Positions 42,401 through 51,895 are shown, counted from the stretch's first letter. The stretch is DNA of 64,000 nt from an uncultured Candidatus Saccharibacteria bacterium (GCA_946404545.1 CAMJDZ010000001.1:62001-126000); one strand, 5' to 3'. Program-made: numbers and translations. The notes: generated from the sequence alone by a model not told the origin.

Positions 42401-43230
42401 TAATTCCAATAAGTATTCATCGTTGCGCAGTCTAGCCTGACAATGCCCGGGGTAAGAGTCTCGAACTGAATAACCGTTTCGCCGTTATTGTAATCCAGAT
42501 TATTAGAGGTGCGGCGGGCATTTTCTGCAATAATGCCATCCATTTCGCTGCCATCCGATCCGTCATTGGTAATAGTAACGTTCGCGCATAGCGGCTGGCC
42601 AACATGCATAATGCCATACTGGCTACTCGTAGTATAGGCCTGCCATATTGGACCAAAAATGTTGCCAGTCGAAATCACCGCCGACATATAGTTTTTCAAA
42701 CCATCGCTACTACTCTCCGCCCAAATAATAAAGTCTTCCATGTAGTACGGGCGGAAGCATAGTTCCATTACATCCTCGGTCGTTGCAGGTGGCGCTTCGA
42801 AGCCCATACCGTTAGAGAACTGTTCACGTTCCTGGTTATTTGTACCAGTCGTAGACTTTGTGCCGCCACTAAGATACTTGACTGCGCCGACCAATTTAAG
42901 GTTAGTTTCTTCGCCCTCAATAAAGGTATAGGCATTGACGGCGCCCTCGTTCGATTTATCGTTGAAGTAGACCGGCGGCAGATGGACGGTGTAGAACGAT
43001 ACGCCCGTATTGAGACCGAACTCTCGCTCTGCAGATTGCTGCAACGTATACGAAACGCCACTCATAGATCCATCAGAATATAGATTATGAAGAGCCTGCA
43101 TAACGGCTTTTTGCATAATCGAGTACTTCGGAGCAGCAGCCTTTACGGTTTTTGGAGCAAGACACATAATGAGCGTCACTACGACGGCGCAGATTGGTAT
43201 AAGAATTGATAGAATCTTTTTCCTAGTCAT
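39418..43230 (-). CDS. VirB6/TrbL-like giant membrane protein (type IV secretion-related)
   Basis: 1270 residues. Signal peptide/TM ~5-32, then a large external domain (~33-590) without a recognised fold. A membrane block of about 6-8 helices (~600-850) is TrbL/VirB6-like: FRNIANIAFAIVFLIIIFSQLTG, LIIGAILINLSYIICQLAIDL, AMRQAAAVLLVVASPLAFVAYMLPNT, KWFTVFKGLLIAFPACSALIY. A long soluble C-terminus is Ala/Gln-rich (QQAAAQAQQQAAPAPAQ near the end). VirB6 lines the inner-membrane channel of T4SS. No other T4SS gene is in the window except the preceding partner. Starts 2 nt after the partner stop. Confidence 0.8.
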   Translation of the reverse strand: MTRKKILSILIPICAVVVTLIMCLAPKTVKAAAPKYSIMQKAVMQALHNLYSDGSMSGVSYTLQQSAEREFGLNTGVSFYTVHLPPVYFNDKSNEGAVNAYTFIEGEETNLKLVGAVKYLSGGTKSTTGTNNQEREQFSNGMGFEAPPATTEDVMELCFRPYYMEDFIIWAESSSDGLKNYMSAVISTGNIFGPIWQAYTTSSQYGIMHVGQPLCANVTITNDGSDGSEMDGIIAENARRTSNNLDYNNGETVIQFETLTPGIVRLDCATMNTYWNYSIKGSLAATLQGSEFVPPFPWWTADSCKDDDVAPAQYTVGQTKFSDIRDILMSTLIEKAGEFEVPSTNGVSHYYIQTSYYDQDGVPIYGGITSTAEETRQFSLRTDDTNFNIGTSVLKYLTGDTSLTYSTLQLSGAETMVLYSNYIRNFYGLVGDPLPEDTTLNTDGYRLVKLLNLDGDKKGQIEKVYVKVNNPERSVIGIRRATSSQTYVGAEELGHLKDMVDFSGIADWLASYTGPMTVDLDLIDTNQQTSGTVPEDPSGGEEGSTGEHEPSCYDNAGSLGWVVCPIIDGVADFIIDKYERWVEPALQINTKLFGGEGSETYTVWNVFRNIANIAFAIVFLIIIFSQLTGVGIDNYGIKKILPKLIIGAILINLSYIICQLAIDLANILGYGVAGIFKGIASEIQIPETLTIDGVSASTQPNMMEAGGGLTLVVIGIVAAISTLAVLSQGTAIIIPILMAVVGVAISLFTLIAILAMRQAAAVLLVVASPLAFVAYMLPNTKKLFDKWFTVFKGLLIAFPACSALIYGGDLVGRILVTTSSGSTWITLSAAIVSIAPIFFIPKLIKSSMGAVSTIASNLTGRASKGLGSAIGGSQWAKNIRGNHEARKQFRNTMRRSGYKFDKDGNPTRRTLRGMLQDSLPHSQAGRAQIARNRAAASREGIEAANAGRLMGATGMMHFQNAATANQEKMQSLDVQEAMSSLANNGYRTEEQLEAEFARLMTNGTKNDEEELRLKAIATKLAAAGPGQKAMAKTLRGGNVNKDALKMLSQYGTSNGNDLLQKISNKDAFVSKYLEDMSTRSGDNLQTMSDWMNSADDTRALKDKDGNKIARTNAQFVTQTQLDKNSLFSQGGDALKDAINQVDAETGNYLVSSERLRDALDNKNLDIDYEKRGWMEQRIGKDGQEAIKITHSEGATQQAQQQAAAQAQQQAAPAPAQTTAPQQVSGLGPRARLDESNQRAQAVLDNQRSGPRARQEAQETINRNNSAMPQK

Positions 43231-43231
43231 T

Positions 43232-44353
43232 TTATTTCAACTCCAAGTATTGAGGGGCGTTTGTTCGGATATAATTATATGCATCGCTCGCTAACCGCTC
43301 GCTTTTTTGCGTATAGGTACCAGCAAACGATATCGAATTCTTTAATAAGGTTGCGGTCTCGCCGGTAATGTTCTTTTGACAAGAATAGTCAATTGACCAG
43401 TTTACGAATTTACAGCCGTTATCCTTGTAAATATTCGCCTGGCTGGCGTATTCGAGAGCCGCTTTTACAAGCCATTCGCGGTATGACTTCCCCATTTCGC
43501 GTTCGTTCTCAACAGGAGAATATTCCGAATTAATATACTTCACTGCAGCTTCATAGCCGCCTTCGTAAAATACTTTTTGTGCCACAATCTGGAATGACAA
43601 TGGCCGTATCGACGCTACGTCTGAAGCGAAATAAATATAGCGTTGCATCGTGACGTAGAGCTCAGAGCTCTTAGCTTTGTCGTCGGCTACTGAATAATAG
43701 TCATTAAACGCCGCTTCGACTTTTTTGACGTACTCCGCATTCTTTTTATTGGCCATAAAATATGGCTCAACATCCGCAACCGCATCTTTTTTCGGCACAT
43801 TACTGGCGTCATCATTGCCGTAATAATACAAATTCATGAAGCGAGCAAGCTTATTTTGCGGCGACTCCGTACTGCCCTTGAGTAGCATTGCAATACCGAC
43901 ACCCGCAATAGCCAAAACAACGACTGCGAGGATGCCGATAATCAAAAATTTCTTCGTCTTGTTTTTCTTCTCGGCATCGGCGGCGTCCGCGAGAACGATG
44001 TCGCCAACGGCGTCATTGAAAAACTCTGGAGCGTTCGCAAAAGCCGGGGTTTGCGCAGCCTGCATGATTGGCGCAGCTGGCTGCTGGGATTTCTCTTTGA
44101 AACGGCGTGTGCCGAGACCGAAGCGCGGCTTCTTTTTGTCGACAGGATCACCGCCGGAAGTCACAATCGGTTTTTCTGGCGCGTCAGGCATCGAAGCAAT
44201 CGTCGTCGCGACCGCCGGGTCGGCAACCTTCGTAATATCTACCTGCTCTTCCGGCATCGGAACAGCTTCTTGCTTGGATGGCTCACCGCCAGAAATGTTC
44301 GGGGATGAAAAAATCGGACCATTAGGCATACCGGAATTCTCACCCTCATTCAT
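43232..44353 (-). CDS. Single-TM protein co-transcribed with the VirB6-like gene
   Basis: 373 residues from the ATG at 44353; an upstream in-frame start at 44404 is rejected because a TGC-TAAAAT -10 box ends 7 nt before this ATG. The N-terminal ~125 residues are cytoplasmic, disordered and Pro-rich (MPNGPIFSSPNISGG...). One TM (~130-155, FLIIGILAVVVLAIAGVGIAMLL) is followed by an external helical domain with four Cys (CKF, CQKN). No family recognised. Its stop is 1 nt before the VirB6-like ATG, so it probably works in the same envelope complex. Confidence 0.7.
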   Translation of the reverse strand: MNEGENSGMPNGPIFSSPNISGGEPSKQEAVPMPEEQVDITKVADPAVATTIASMPDAPEKPIVTSGGDPVDKKKPRFGLGTRRFKEKSQQPAAPIMQAAQTPAFANAPEFFNDAVGDIVLADAADAEKKNKTKKFLIIGILAVVVLAIAGVGIAMLLKGSTESPQNKLARFMNLYYYGNDDASNVPKKDAVADVEPYFMANKKNAEYVKKVEAAFNDYYSVADDKAKSSELYVTMQRYIYFASDVASIRPLSFQIVAQKVFYEGGYEAAVKYINSEYSPVENEREMGKSYREWLVKAALEYASQANIYKDNGCKFVNWSIDYSCQKNITGETATLLKNSISFAGTYTQKSERLASDAYNYIRTNAPQYLELK

Positions 44354-44360
44354 AAGTATT

Positions 44361-44366
44361 ATTTTA
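44361..44366 (-). promoter_or_regulatory. Extended -10 box of the VirB6-like operon
   Basis: TGC-TAAAAT on the minus strand, 7 nt to the ATG at 44353. Confidence 0.5.
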
Positions 44367-44392
44367 GCATAAGCAAAATCTGAAATGCAACA

Positions 44393-44430
44393 AAAATACC
44401 CCACCGAATTTTACTCCGATGGGGTATTTT
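44393..44430. terminator. Intrinsic terminator
   Basis: AAAATACCCC ... GGGGTATTTT with an inner CGG/CCG pairing; ends the DUF11 surface-protein gene (-). Confidence 0.85.
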
Positions 44431-44489
44431 GTTTCAGTTTCCCGTCGTTCTAAACGAGCTTGGGAAAGCTCTATCGATTGGCGGTCAAC

Positions 44490-46166
44490 TTAATTCAACT
44501 TTTTGCGGCTAACAATGTAGTAACCAGCTGCAGTTGCAACAGCGGCGGTACCAAAGATACCGGTTGCGATAGTAGTAGCACCAGTCTTTGGAAGGTCTGG
44601 GTCTTTGCAGATCTGGCCCTTCACAGAAACCTTAGCAGTGTCAGACTTTTCAGTCTTGCTATCGTTATTATATTTACCCTTAGCGACGTTCGTAAGGGTA
44701 GAATCGTAACAGTTATCCTTCAAAGAAGCATTAACCGTTGCGTAGAAGTAAACAGTAGCTTCCGTGCCCTTGGCATAGTCACCAATGTTGATACCATCAG
44801 CAGTTACAATACCATCACCGAGCTTCTTACCCTTGGTATTTTCAGCGTTGTAAAGGATAGTAGTACCCTTCTTGTAGCTCATACCTTGTGGAAGAATATC
44901 GCGGATTACAACGTTCTTGAGCGTGGTGTTACCAGTGTTCTTGAACTGAATGCGATAGCGAACCGTGTCGCCAGCCTTAGCAGTGACGTTTTCCAACCAT
45001 TCCTTACCACCATTCAACTGAACGGTCTTGTTAAGGGTGAAGTTATCTTCACAAACCTTACCATTGACGAGGACGTCAGCCGTATCTTCAACGGTCTTGG
45101 TCATCGTCTTTGCACTAGATTGCGCAATGTTGCGGAGAGTAGAGTTCTCACACTTGTCGGCAACAGCCTTGTCGACGGTAGCGTTGAAATAGATCCAAGC
45201 ACCAGCGGCAGGAGCGTAAGTACCGAGGTTGAGACCCTGTTCGGTCACGATACCATCGCTAACTGCGACACCCTTAGGGTTAGCAGTGTTAGCAACAGTC
45301 GTACTACCCTTGACATAAGTCAAGCCGGTAGGGAGAACATCGCGAACCGTGAAGTTCTCGAGGGTAGTGTTACCAGTGTTCTTAACGTGGATGCGGTAAC
45401 GGACGGTTTCGCCAGCTTTGGCAGTAACCTGTTCGCTCCAAGTATCGGTACCGAGGATTTTAACTTCCTTCTGGATCTCGATATTTGGGTTAGCAACCTT
45501 TTCGAACTGAGCCTTCACATGGAAGGTGAGGTAACCAGAGTATTCATTACAGCCAGGAATCTTACCATCCATCTGGTCGTAACCGAGGAGGTGACCCTTA
45601 GAAGTAAACAAATCGTTGCTATCGTTCAAACCATCAAGGCTAAACGTGCGGAGTTTACCGTCTTGGCTATAGTTGTAATACTTAGCAGAACCATCGACGT
45701 AAGCGAGGTTGAATTTTTCACCATTCTTCGAATTAAAGTGAGTTTCATCCCAAACAGTCGTTGGGTTTGCGTTAGAGGAATAAATCTTACCACTAACAGT
45801 GATCGAGCTTGCGGTATTCGTTGGAAGAATTACGTAAGCGCGAACGTTTTCGGCAATAAGACCGAGGTTCGATGCGGCGTTGTTGTGAACGTACATACGC
45901 ACAACATATTCCTTACCGTCCTCAACAGTCGTATTGTCGCTAAATTTATTATTGTGAGCGTTACCAGTATATTCAGAAGCAGCTACGAAATAGCGCTCAT
46001 CACCGATAACGTTATTAGTAATCGAGTTAAATGTAACGTAGTCAGCTGGGTTTTCCATCGTAAATGTCTTACGTTCTGGGCCCCAAGCATTGACTGCGAT
46101 AATGCCAGCAGCGGAGATTGCAGCAACGGCTGCAAGACCAATACCAGCCTTAGCGAGTTTCTTCAT
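44490..46166 (-). CDS. LPxTG surface protein with two DUF11 domains
   Basis: 558 residues. Signal peptide ~1-27, a ~200-residue N-terminal domain, then two DUF11 (CARDB-like) units each with 'TAKAGxTVRYRIxxKNTGNTTLxNxxxRDxLPxG' and a Cys pair (CEN..., CEDN; CYD..., CKD) that may form a disulfide. The C-terminus is a canonical sorting signal: LPKTG, hydrophobic helix, SRKKLN. It should be linked to the wall by sortase; none is in the window. AAAGGAAC precedes the ATG. A possible pilin-like or stalk protein. Confidence 0.9.
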   Translation of the reverse strand: MKKLAKAGIGLAAVAAISAAGIIAVNAWGPERKTFTMENPADYVTFNSITNNVIGDERYFVAASEYTGNAHNNKFSDNTTVEDGKEYVVRMYVHNNAASNLGLIAENVRAYVILPTNTASSITVSGKIYSSNANPTTVWDETHFNSKNGEKFNLAYVDGSAKYYNYSQDGKLRTFSLDGLNDSNDLFTSKGHLLGYDQMDGKIPGCNEYSGYLTFHVKAQFEKVANPNIEIQKEVKILGTDTWSEQVTAKAGETVRYRIHVKNTGNTTLENFTVRDVLPTGLTYVKGSTTVANTANPKGVAVSDGIVTEQGLNLGTYAPAAGAWIYFNATVDKAVADKCENSTLRNIAQSSAKTMTKTVEDTADVLVNGKVCEDNFTLNKTVQLNGGKEWLENVTAKAGDTVRYRIQFKNTGNTTLKNVVIRDILPQGMSYKKGTTILYNAENTKGKKLGDGIVTADGINIGDYAKGTEATVYFYATVNASLKDNCYDSTLTNVAKGKYNNDSKTEKSDTAKVSVKGQICKDPDLPKTGATTIATGIFGTAAVATAAGYYIVSRKKLN

Positions 46167-46289
46167 AAATAAATAGTTCCTTTCGTTGAAAAAATAATTT
46201 CTTAGAATGGATGAAAATGCTTTGTTAGCCGGATTGTTAAATTATCCGCTGCAAGTCAGATCGTTGCCGTACACAATCTTGGAAGTGGA

Positions 46290-46318
46290 GGGTCTCTCAA
46301 AACGAGAGGCCCCCACTA
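46290..46318 (-). terminator. Hairpin downstream of the Pro/Thr-rich gene
   Basis: GTGG-GGGTCTCTC-aaaac-GAGAGGCCC-CCAC type stem, strong but without a T tract; transcript end or stabiliser. Confidence 0.5.
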
Positions 46319-46343
46319 GCAAGGAACTGAAGATTTACAACAG

Positions 46344-47594
46344 TTATTCAGGCGCCTCTATGTCACCATAGTTGACGTCTGTACCAAGATTCGGCTCCGG
46401 AGTGGCAGGATTATTATTTGCCACATCGTCTACAGGCGCCCAATCACCACTCTGACTGTTGCCCGTTACCGGGGTCGGAGACGGAGCAGTAGTTGGAGTT
46501 GGCGGTGTAGTCGGTACCGGAGTCGGAGATGGCGCCGTAGTAGGCGAAGCTACAGGCGGATCCGGAGAAACATAACTAGTCGGACTAGTCGGCTCCGGAG
46601 TCTCAGTGGTGTCAGAATCGTTATTGATTCTGTCATCACTATAGAAATCGTCCGCTGCGTTCTGTTCTGACGGATCTGTAGAATCAGGGTTTATCCTGTT
46701 CTGCGGATCAACTGACGGTTCCTTCGGGGTCGTACTCGGTGTAGGAGTCGGCGTATCCGAGGGAGTCGGCGTCGGTGTGTCAGAAGGTGTCGGCGTAGGA
46801 GTCGTTGACGGTGGATCCCAACCGGGAACGTCAATCGGCTGATAGCCGCACTCGAGACGGAGCCTAACTTCTACGAAAGGTCCATCCTTCTCTGTTCTAA
46901 CGGAAAAGACGATACAATGACCATCTTCGCCATCAGTAACACCAACATATACGAGCGGTATGCCAAGGCCAAGTCCATCCTCGACCATGTACATTGCCGA
47001 CTCGTAGTCGCCAAGTTCCTCGATCCAGATTTCGGCATCCTCACTAAGGAGAATGTTCTTGGCTCTAGTGAAGCACCATTCCCAGTATTCGGGGTCCTTG
47101 AGGAACTCCATGTGGGCGTGGTCAGCTCTAGCGCCAACTTCCAGATCAACCTCACGATTCAAGATCGGAACAACGCCAGAAACGCCGTTCTGATCAAGGT
47201 AGAGGCAAATCGCTGCACAGAGTGCAGGGTCGTACATCATCCTGTACCAGAGATTACCGAGGTAATCGTCTGTACCGATAATGTACTCCAAAACAGTATC
47301 AACCTCTCCTCTTGCGATTGCCGCCTGAGCTTCTTCCCAGACGTTAGCGCCGAAATAGAAAGGTCTGTCCTTTTCCAACTGTGCGAAATAAACGACAGTG
47401 TGGAAAGGAATCATTTCCTCCGGGTCAACTTTATCCGGATCGATAGGATCCGGATCGATGACGTCGGCCTTAACGATTCCCCAGCCCGAAAGTGCTTTGA
47501 TTATCGGGCTGGTGAACGATGACGAGAGGAGCAGAACCACCGACAGCACAGCTGCCAGGATTCCGCACCATCTCCATCTGGCAGTGTTTCTCAT
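46344..47594 (-). CDS. Secreted or membrane-anchored protein with Thr/Pro-rich C-terminus
   Basis: 416 residues. Start at 47594 chosen because AGGAGG lies 8-13 nt upstream, inside the longer ORF. N-terminal TM/signal (~8-40), then a globular domain (~50-260; HTVVYFAQLEKDRPFYFGANVWEEAQAAI..., WIEELGDYESAMYMVEDG) without a recognised family. The last ~150 residues are TPTPSD-type repeats and Ser/Pro/Thr/Asn-rich, like a cell-wall-spanning stalk. No C-terminal anchor. It is the second gene of an operon with 47612. Confidence 0.75.
   Translation of the reverse strand: MRNTARWRWCGILAAVLSVVLLLSSSFTSPIIKALSGWGIVKADVIDPDPIDPDKVDPEEMIPFHTVVYFAQLEKDRPFYFGANVWEEAQAAIARGEVDTVLEYIIGTDDYLGNLWYRMMYDPALCAAICLYLDQNGVSGVVPILNREVDLEVGARADHAHMEFLKDPEYWEWCFTRAKNILLSEDAEIWIEELGDYESAMYMVEDGLGLGIPLVYVGVTDGEDGHCIVFSVRTEKDGPFVEVRLRLECGYQPIDVPGWDPPSTTPTPTPSDTPTPTPSDTPTPTPSTTPKEPSVDPQNRINPDSTDPSEQNAADDFYSDDRINNDSDTTETPEPTSPTSYVSPDPPVASPTTAPSPTPVPTTPPTPTTAPSPTPVTGNSQSGDWAPVDDVANNNPATPEPNLGTDVNYGDIEAPE
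46738..46812 (-). repeat. Tandem repeat coding TPTPSD units
   Basis: Short tandem repeats coding (TPTPSD)n; prone to length variation. Confidence 0.7.
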
Positions 47595-47611
47595 GGCTTT
47601 TTCTCCTCCTT

Positions 47612-48112
47612 TCATGAGTTGCTGCTGCGGTTCTTTTTCTTCCTACCATTCCATAACGATAAAAGGAACATCGCTCCAAGCCAAAAGGCGAAGAAAGCGA
47701 TGACTGCCTGAATTATGATCATGAACATAATAGGATGGCCAACAATGTCGCCGGTAATTGCGCCATTGCTACTGTCTCTGAGGACCTCAATGAGAGTCCA
47801 GCCAGATCCCAGCAATGCAGCCTTGAACTGCGCGATACCATAGCCGACTCCAGCGATGAGTCCGATGAGTATCGAACCGAGGAACTGTGCTAATGAGAGC
47901 GCCTTTCCGTTTGAGTTCTTCTCGATGCGGTCGCAGATGTCGTCTTTTGCTGAAGCGATATCGCCTCTGGTCTTTTCGTTGTCTTCGATTACGCGGTCAG
48001 CCGCGTACTTCATGCAGGTGATAGCCTTCTTGTTGCGCTTGTCAGCATCAAGAGTCATTTTGTTCATGTACTCAAGAGCCTCTTCCCTAGTTAATAATTC
48101 ATTCTGTGCCAT
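47612..48112 (-). CDS. Small membrane protein with coiled coil and two TM helices
   Basis: 166 residues from the ATG at 48112 (GGAGGTG just upstream). The N-terminal ~70 residues are charged and helical (REEALEYMNKMTLDADKRNKKA...). Two TM segments follow (~75-100, LAQFLGSILIGLIAGVGYGIAQF; ~128-155, PIMFMIIIQAVIAFFAFWLGAMFLL), and the tail is basic (GRKKKNRSSNS). No family recognised. The TGA is 18 nt before the next start, and AGGAGG for that gene overlaps this stop, so the pair is translationally linked. The leader is ~210 nt and structured. Confidence 0.75.
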   Translation of the reverse strand: MAQNELLTREEALEYMNKMTLDADKRNKKAITCMKYAADRVIEDNEKTRGDIASAKDDICDRIEKNSNGKALSLAQFLGSILIGLIAGVGYGIAQFKAALLGSGWTLIEVLRDSSNGAITGDIVGHPIMFMIIIQAVIAFFAFWLGAMFLLSLWNGRKKKNRSSNS

Positions 48113-48325
48113 ATGACACCTCCAAAAAATAAATGTAGGGTTTATGGCACCCCCGAGCCAGTTATATGTAAAACATCTCACTTTCCCCGGAGACGAAAAG
48201 GAAGGGGCACAACTCGCAAAAAAGGAGTATGTAAATCTTCCATTGCTACACTTATGTGCAGCAATGATCTGACTTGTTAACGTTGCGCCTCTTGTGGGCG
48301 GTTCCCCACCTCGCAATTAGCTGTT
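48113..48325 (-). promoter_or_regulatory. Long structured 5' UTR (possible cis-regulatory RNA)
   Basis: About 210 nt between the promoter and the ATG at 48112. Three clear stems: 48241-48266 (CATTGCT.CAC / GTG.AGCAATG), 48283-48316 (TTGCG/CGCAA enclosing GTGGG/CCCAC) and 48184-48207 (CCCC/GGGG). No known riboswitch class recognised. The region 48113-48435 contains no gene. Confidence 0.45.
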
Positions 48326-48328
48326 GTT

Positions 48329-48357
48329 ATTATATCAAACTTTTTGCATTTTGTCAA
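48329..48357 (-). promoter_or_regulatory. Consensus sigma70 promoter
   Basis: Minus strand TTGACA (48352-48357), 17 nt, TATAAT (48329-48334). Confidence 0.85.
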
Positions 48358-48419
48358 TACTATTATGCTATAATTTACTTTTTATGCTTATTATTTTATA
48401 CATAAGCGAAATAAGGTGA

Positions 48420-48425
48420 TATAAT
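48420..48425 (+). promoter_or_regulatory. -10 box of the 48436 gene
   Basis: TATAAT, 10 nt before the ATG at 48436; short leader. Confidence 0.45.
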
Positions 48426-48435
48426 CATTAGCAAG

Positions 48436-48870
48436 ATGGCTTTTAACTCAAAAATGATCCAGCGGCTAACAAAGGCTTCTACCTCTGATATGCAGCACAC
48501 AAGCAGCTACGCAAAAGCGCAGAATGCTGGTCATTTTGGGGCCGAAGGCGGTCAGACTTTTGCCGAGCGGCAGGCGATCGAATGGCAGCGAAAAATGGTC
48601 CAGGGATACAAGAACGCGCGGGTGGCCCAAGGGGTGAACCGGATACCGCGAGCGCGGACCTATGCCGAAGAGCTAGAAATACGCAAAAAAGCGCTCGAAA
48701 ACCGTCATTCCGCCAGAGAGAAAGACGAGATTGATGGGCGCGAGAGCCGATATCAGCGCTTTGGAAATAATGCGCAGCCAGACCAGATGACAGCACGGCA
48801 ACAGATGGCAGCACGGTTTGCCGCCCCGGCGCGACCGGCGCCAAAAACCGGCGGATTTGGAAGACATTAA
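48436..48870 (+). CDS. Basic, probably disordered protein of unknown function
   Basis: 144 residues rich in Arg, Gln, Ala and Lys, with helical charged segments (TYAEELEIRKKALENRHSAREKDE) and a C-terminal MTARQQMAARFAAPARPAPKTGGFGRH. No TM, Cys or family motif. Charge suggests nucleic-acid or protein-scaffold binding, but this is not supported further. Single-gene unit: own -10 box and a clear terminator. Confidence 0.65.
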   Translation: MAFNSKMIQRLTKASTSDMQHTSSYAKAQNAGHFGAEGGQTFAERQAIEWQRKMVQGYKNARVAQGVNRIPRARTYAEELEIRKKALENRHSAREKDEIDGRESRYQRFGNNAQPDQMTARQQMAARFAAPARPAPKTGGFGRH

Positions 48871-48897
48871 AAATGACCCCTGTTATGGGGTCGTTTT

Positions 48898-48899
<2 letters not shown>
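48871..48899. terminator. Bidirectional intrinsic terminator
   Basis: AATGACCCC-tgttat-GGGGTCGTTTTTT between the convergent genes 48436 and prfA. Confidence 0.9.
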
Positions 48900-49926
<1,027 letters not shown>

Positions 49927-49933
49927 ATCTGAT

Positions 49934-49939
49934 ATTTTA
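49934..49939 (-). promoter_or_regulatory. -10 box of prfA
   Basis: TAAAAT on the minus strand, 7 nt to the ATG at 49926. Confidence 0.45.
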
Positions 49940-50032
49940 ATAGATTTTTGGCCGTACGTCAAACAGTGCTCTACCCTTGATTTTCCCATAGTACTTATGC
50001 TATTCTAAAAGGGTACAAGGTCAAAAATAGAC

Positions 50033-51868
50033 ATGAATAAGGTCAAGGTATTCATCTTTGGACTTGCGTTGGCGCTTGCTGCAGGTGTTTTTGGCGCCAA
50101 TAATGTTAGTGCGGCAGCTGTTCAGATTAACGACGTTTCGGGGCTTGTCTCGGCGATGAGCAATGGCGGCGAAGCGATTTTGAACGCCGATATTACCCTC
50201 GACTACAACCGCGCAATCTCGAATCCATTCGTGCTTGATTTGAACGGCCATACGATTACGACCGGAGACAAAACAATTGTCGTGCGATCTGATTTTACTC
50301 TGAAAGATAGCGTCGGAACCGGCGCCGTGACTGGCAACGAAAGCTTTATTTTCATTATCGGCGACACCGGCTATACCGGTACAATGACGATGGAATCTGG
50401 TCTCGTTTCAGCAGAAGCAGACTATGGTATCGAGACTATAAACGGCGAGCTTATCTTGAATGGCGGTAAGATTTACGCGCCAGAATTTGCGGTTTATAAC
50501 TATGGCAAGTTTACGATTAACGGCGGTTTGGTTGAGGCTGCTTCGGTGGGACCAAGCGATCCAGCCGTCGGCAACCGAGCCGGTGGTGTTATCGAGTTGA
50601 ATGACGGTAAAGTTGTCGCGCTCGGCGCAGGCGTAGGTATTGCTAACTCTTTTGATTACGGCGACCACGGTGAAGGCACCGGCATCGGCAGTACTTTGAT
50701 AGTCAATGACGGCGAAATTAGCGCGATTGGCACCGGCGGTAGTGCTGTGACGGCTTATAAAAACTGCTCCGTAACTATCAATGGCGGTACTCTGATTTCT
50801 GATAGCACTGCATTAATTAGCAACGGTTCGATTAGTGGCAAAAGTGAGGGTACGAATGCAAAATTCACCATCACGGGCGGCGAAATTATTTCGAATAGCG
50901 GGCCAGCGATTTATGCGCCGCAGCCAAATGGCGAGACAACTATTTCCGGCGGCGTGCTGCACGGCCAGGACAGCGCGATCGAGATTCGCGCCGGTTCGGC
51001 GAATATTACGGGCGGTACTTTTATCTCTGACGCGACTACTTATGTCGTAAATAGCAACTCGAACGGTTCGACCACCAAGGGCGCCGCGGTCGCGATTGCG
51101 CAGCACAATACGATGCTACCGATTGAGGTGCACATCTGCGGCGGCCACTTCCGCGCCGTAGTGCCACTGAGCATCACGAACCCACAAGGTAACGACACAG
51201 AGGCAGTGGCGCAAGTGAGCGCAAGCATCGACCAGCCTTGCGGCGAATTGTATTTTGAATCCACGGGCGACAGCTCCGTCGTTTTTGAGAATGCCGGAAA
51301 TGTCATGATCCGCGGCGGTATCTTTGATTACAGTGTGGCGGATTACCTTGGCGAGGGATACGGTGAGCGTGCTACCGATGACGGCAGGCTCGAAGTGCTT
51401 CGCCAGTACAATCTCCGCACAGTCGCAAATAACGGTGGTGAATTGACGATTTCGCAAACGAAAGCCTTTGAAGGCGACACGATTAATGTCGACGCAGAGC
51501 CGGATTTGGCCTATGAAGTCAAACGCTTGGCGGCGGTCGGCGGATCTGGCACCGAGGCGCAGATTTCGAACGACGAATTCACGATGCCGGCCGAAAACGT
51601 GACAGTCGCGGCAACCTTTGGCTTCGTTTCGAGCCCGGCGCCAGCACCAGAGCCGATTCCAACGTGGGATGAGCCGGATGATGGCCCAGAGCAGGTCCCA
51701 GCGGCGGCTCGCAACAAGAAGGCGGCGGCGGTTGAGTACGAAGAAATCAACGAGAATGGCGGCATTGTCGTGCCGAATACTTCTGACGACCTGGCGATTT
51801 ACATCGTTACCCTGTTTATCAGTGGATTTGGCCTCACGATGGTCGTGCCAAAGCCTAGGAAAAACTAA
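50033..51868 (+). CDS. Anchored surface protein with beta-helix repeats
   Basis: 611 residues. Signal peptide ~1-28 (VSAAA). Residues ~60-440 consist of repeated units such as GELILNGGKIYAPEFAVYNYG, KFTINGGLVEA and NITGGTFISD, the pattern of right-handed parallel beta-helix (pectin-lyase-like) adhesins. Then a Bacterial-repeat-like domain (NGGELTISQTKAFEGDTINV...ENVTVAATF), a Pro/Glu stalk, VPNTSDD and a C-terminal TM with PKPRKN. VPNTS is a non-canonical LPxTG-like site. Extended -10 TGC-TATTCT upstream and an AAGG-containing leader. Likely adhesin. Confidence 0.85.
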   Translation: MNKVKVFIFGLALALAAGVFGANNVSAAAVQINDVSGLVSAMSNGGEAILNADITLDYNRAISNPFVLDLNGHTITTGDKTIVVRSDFTLKDSVGTGAVTGNESFIFIIGDTGYTGTMTMESGLVSAEADYGIETINGELILNGGKIYAPEFAVYNYGKFTINGGLVEAASVGPSDPAVGNRAGGVIELNDGKVVALGAGVGIANSFDYGDHGEGTGIGSTLIVNDGEISAIGTGGSAVTAYKNCSVTINGGTLISDSTALISNGSISGKSEGTNAKFTITGGEIISNSGPAIYAPQPNGETTISGGVLHGQDSAIEIRAGSANITGGTFISDATTYVVNSNSNGSTTKGAAVAIAQHNTMLPIEVHICGGHFRAVVPLSITNPQGNDTEAVAQVSASIDQPCGELYFESTGDSSVVFENAGNVMIRGGIFDYSVADYLGEGYGERATDDGRLEVLRQYNLRTVANNGGELTISQTKAFEGDTINVDAEPDLAYEVKRLAAVGGSGTEAQISNDEFTMPAENVTVAATFGFVSSPAPAPEPIPTWDEPDDGPEQVPAAARNKKAAAVEYEEINENGGIVVPNTSDDLAIYIVTLFISGFGLTMVVPKPRKN

Positions 51869-51878
51869 TCTTATCTGT

Positions 51879-51884
51879 TATAAT
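51879..51884 (+). promoter_or_regulatory. -10 box of tRNA-Val
   Basis: TATAAT 11 nt upstream of the tRNA. Confidence 0.5.
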
Positions 51885-51895
51885 TTGGAGCAGGC

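Noticed and set aside
44460-46172. 570-codon open frame on the + strand
   Set aside because: Antisense shadow of the DUF11/LPKTG surface-protein gene, which has signal peptide, domains, ribosome site and terminator.
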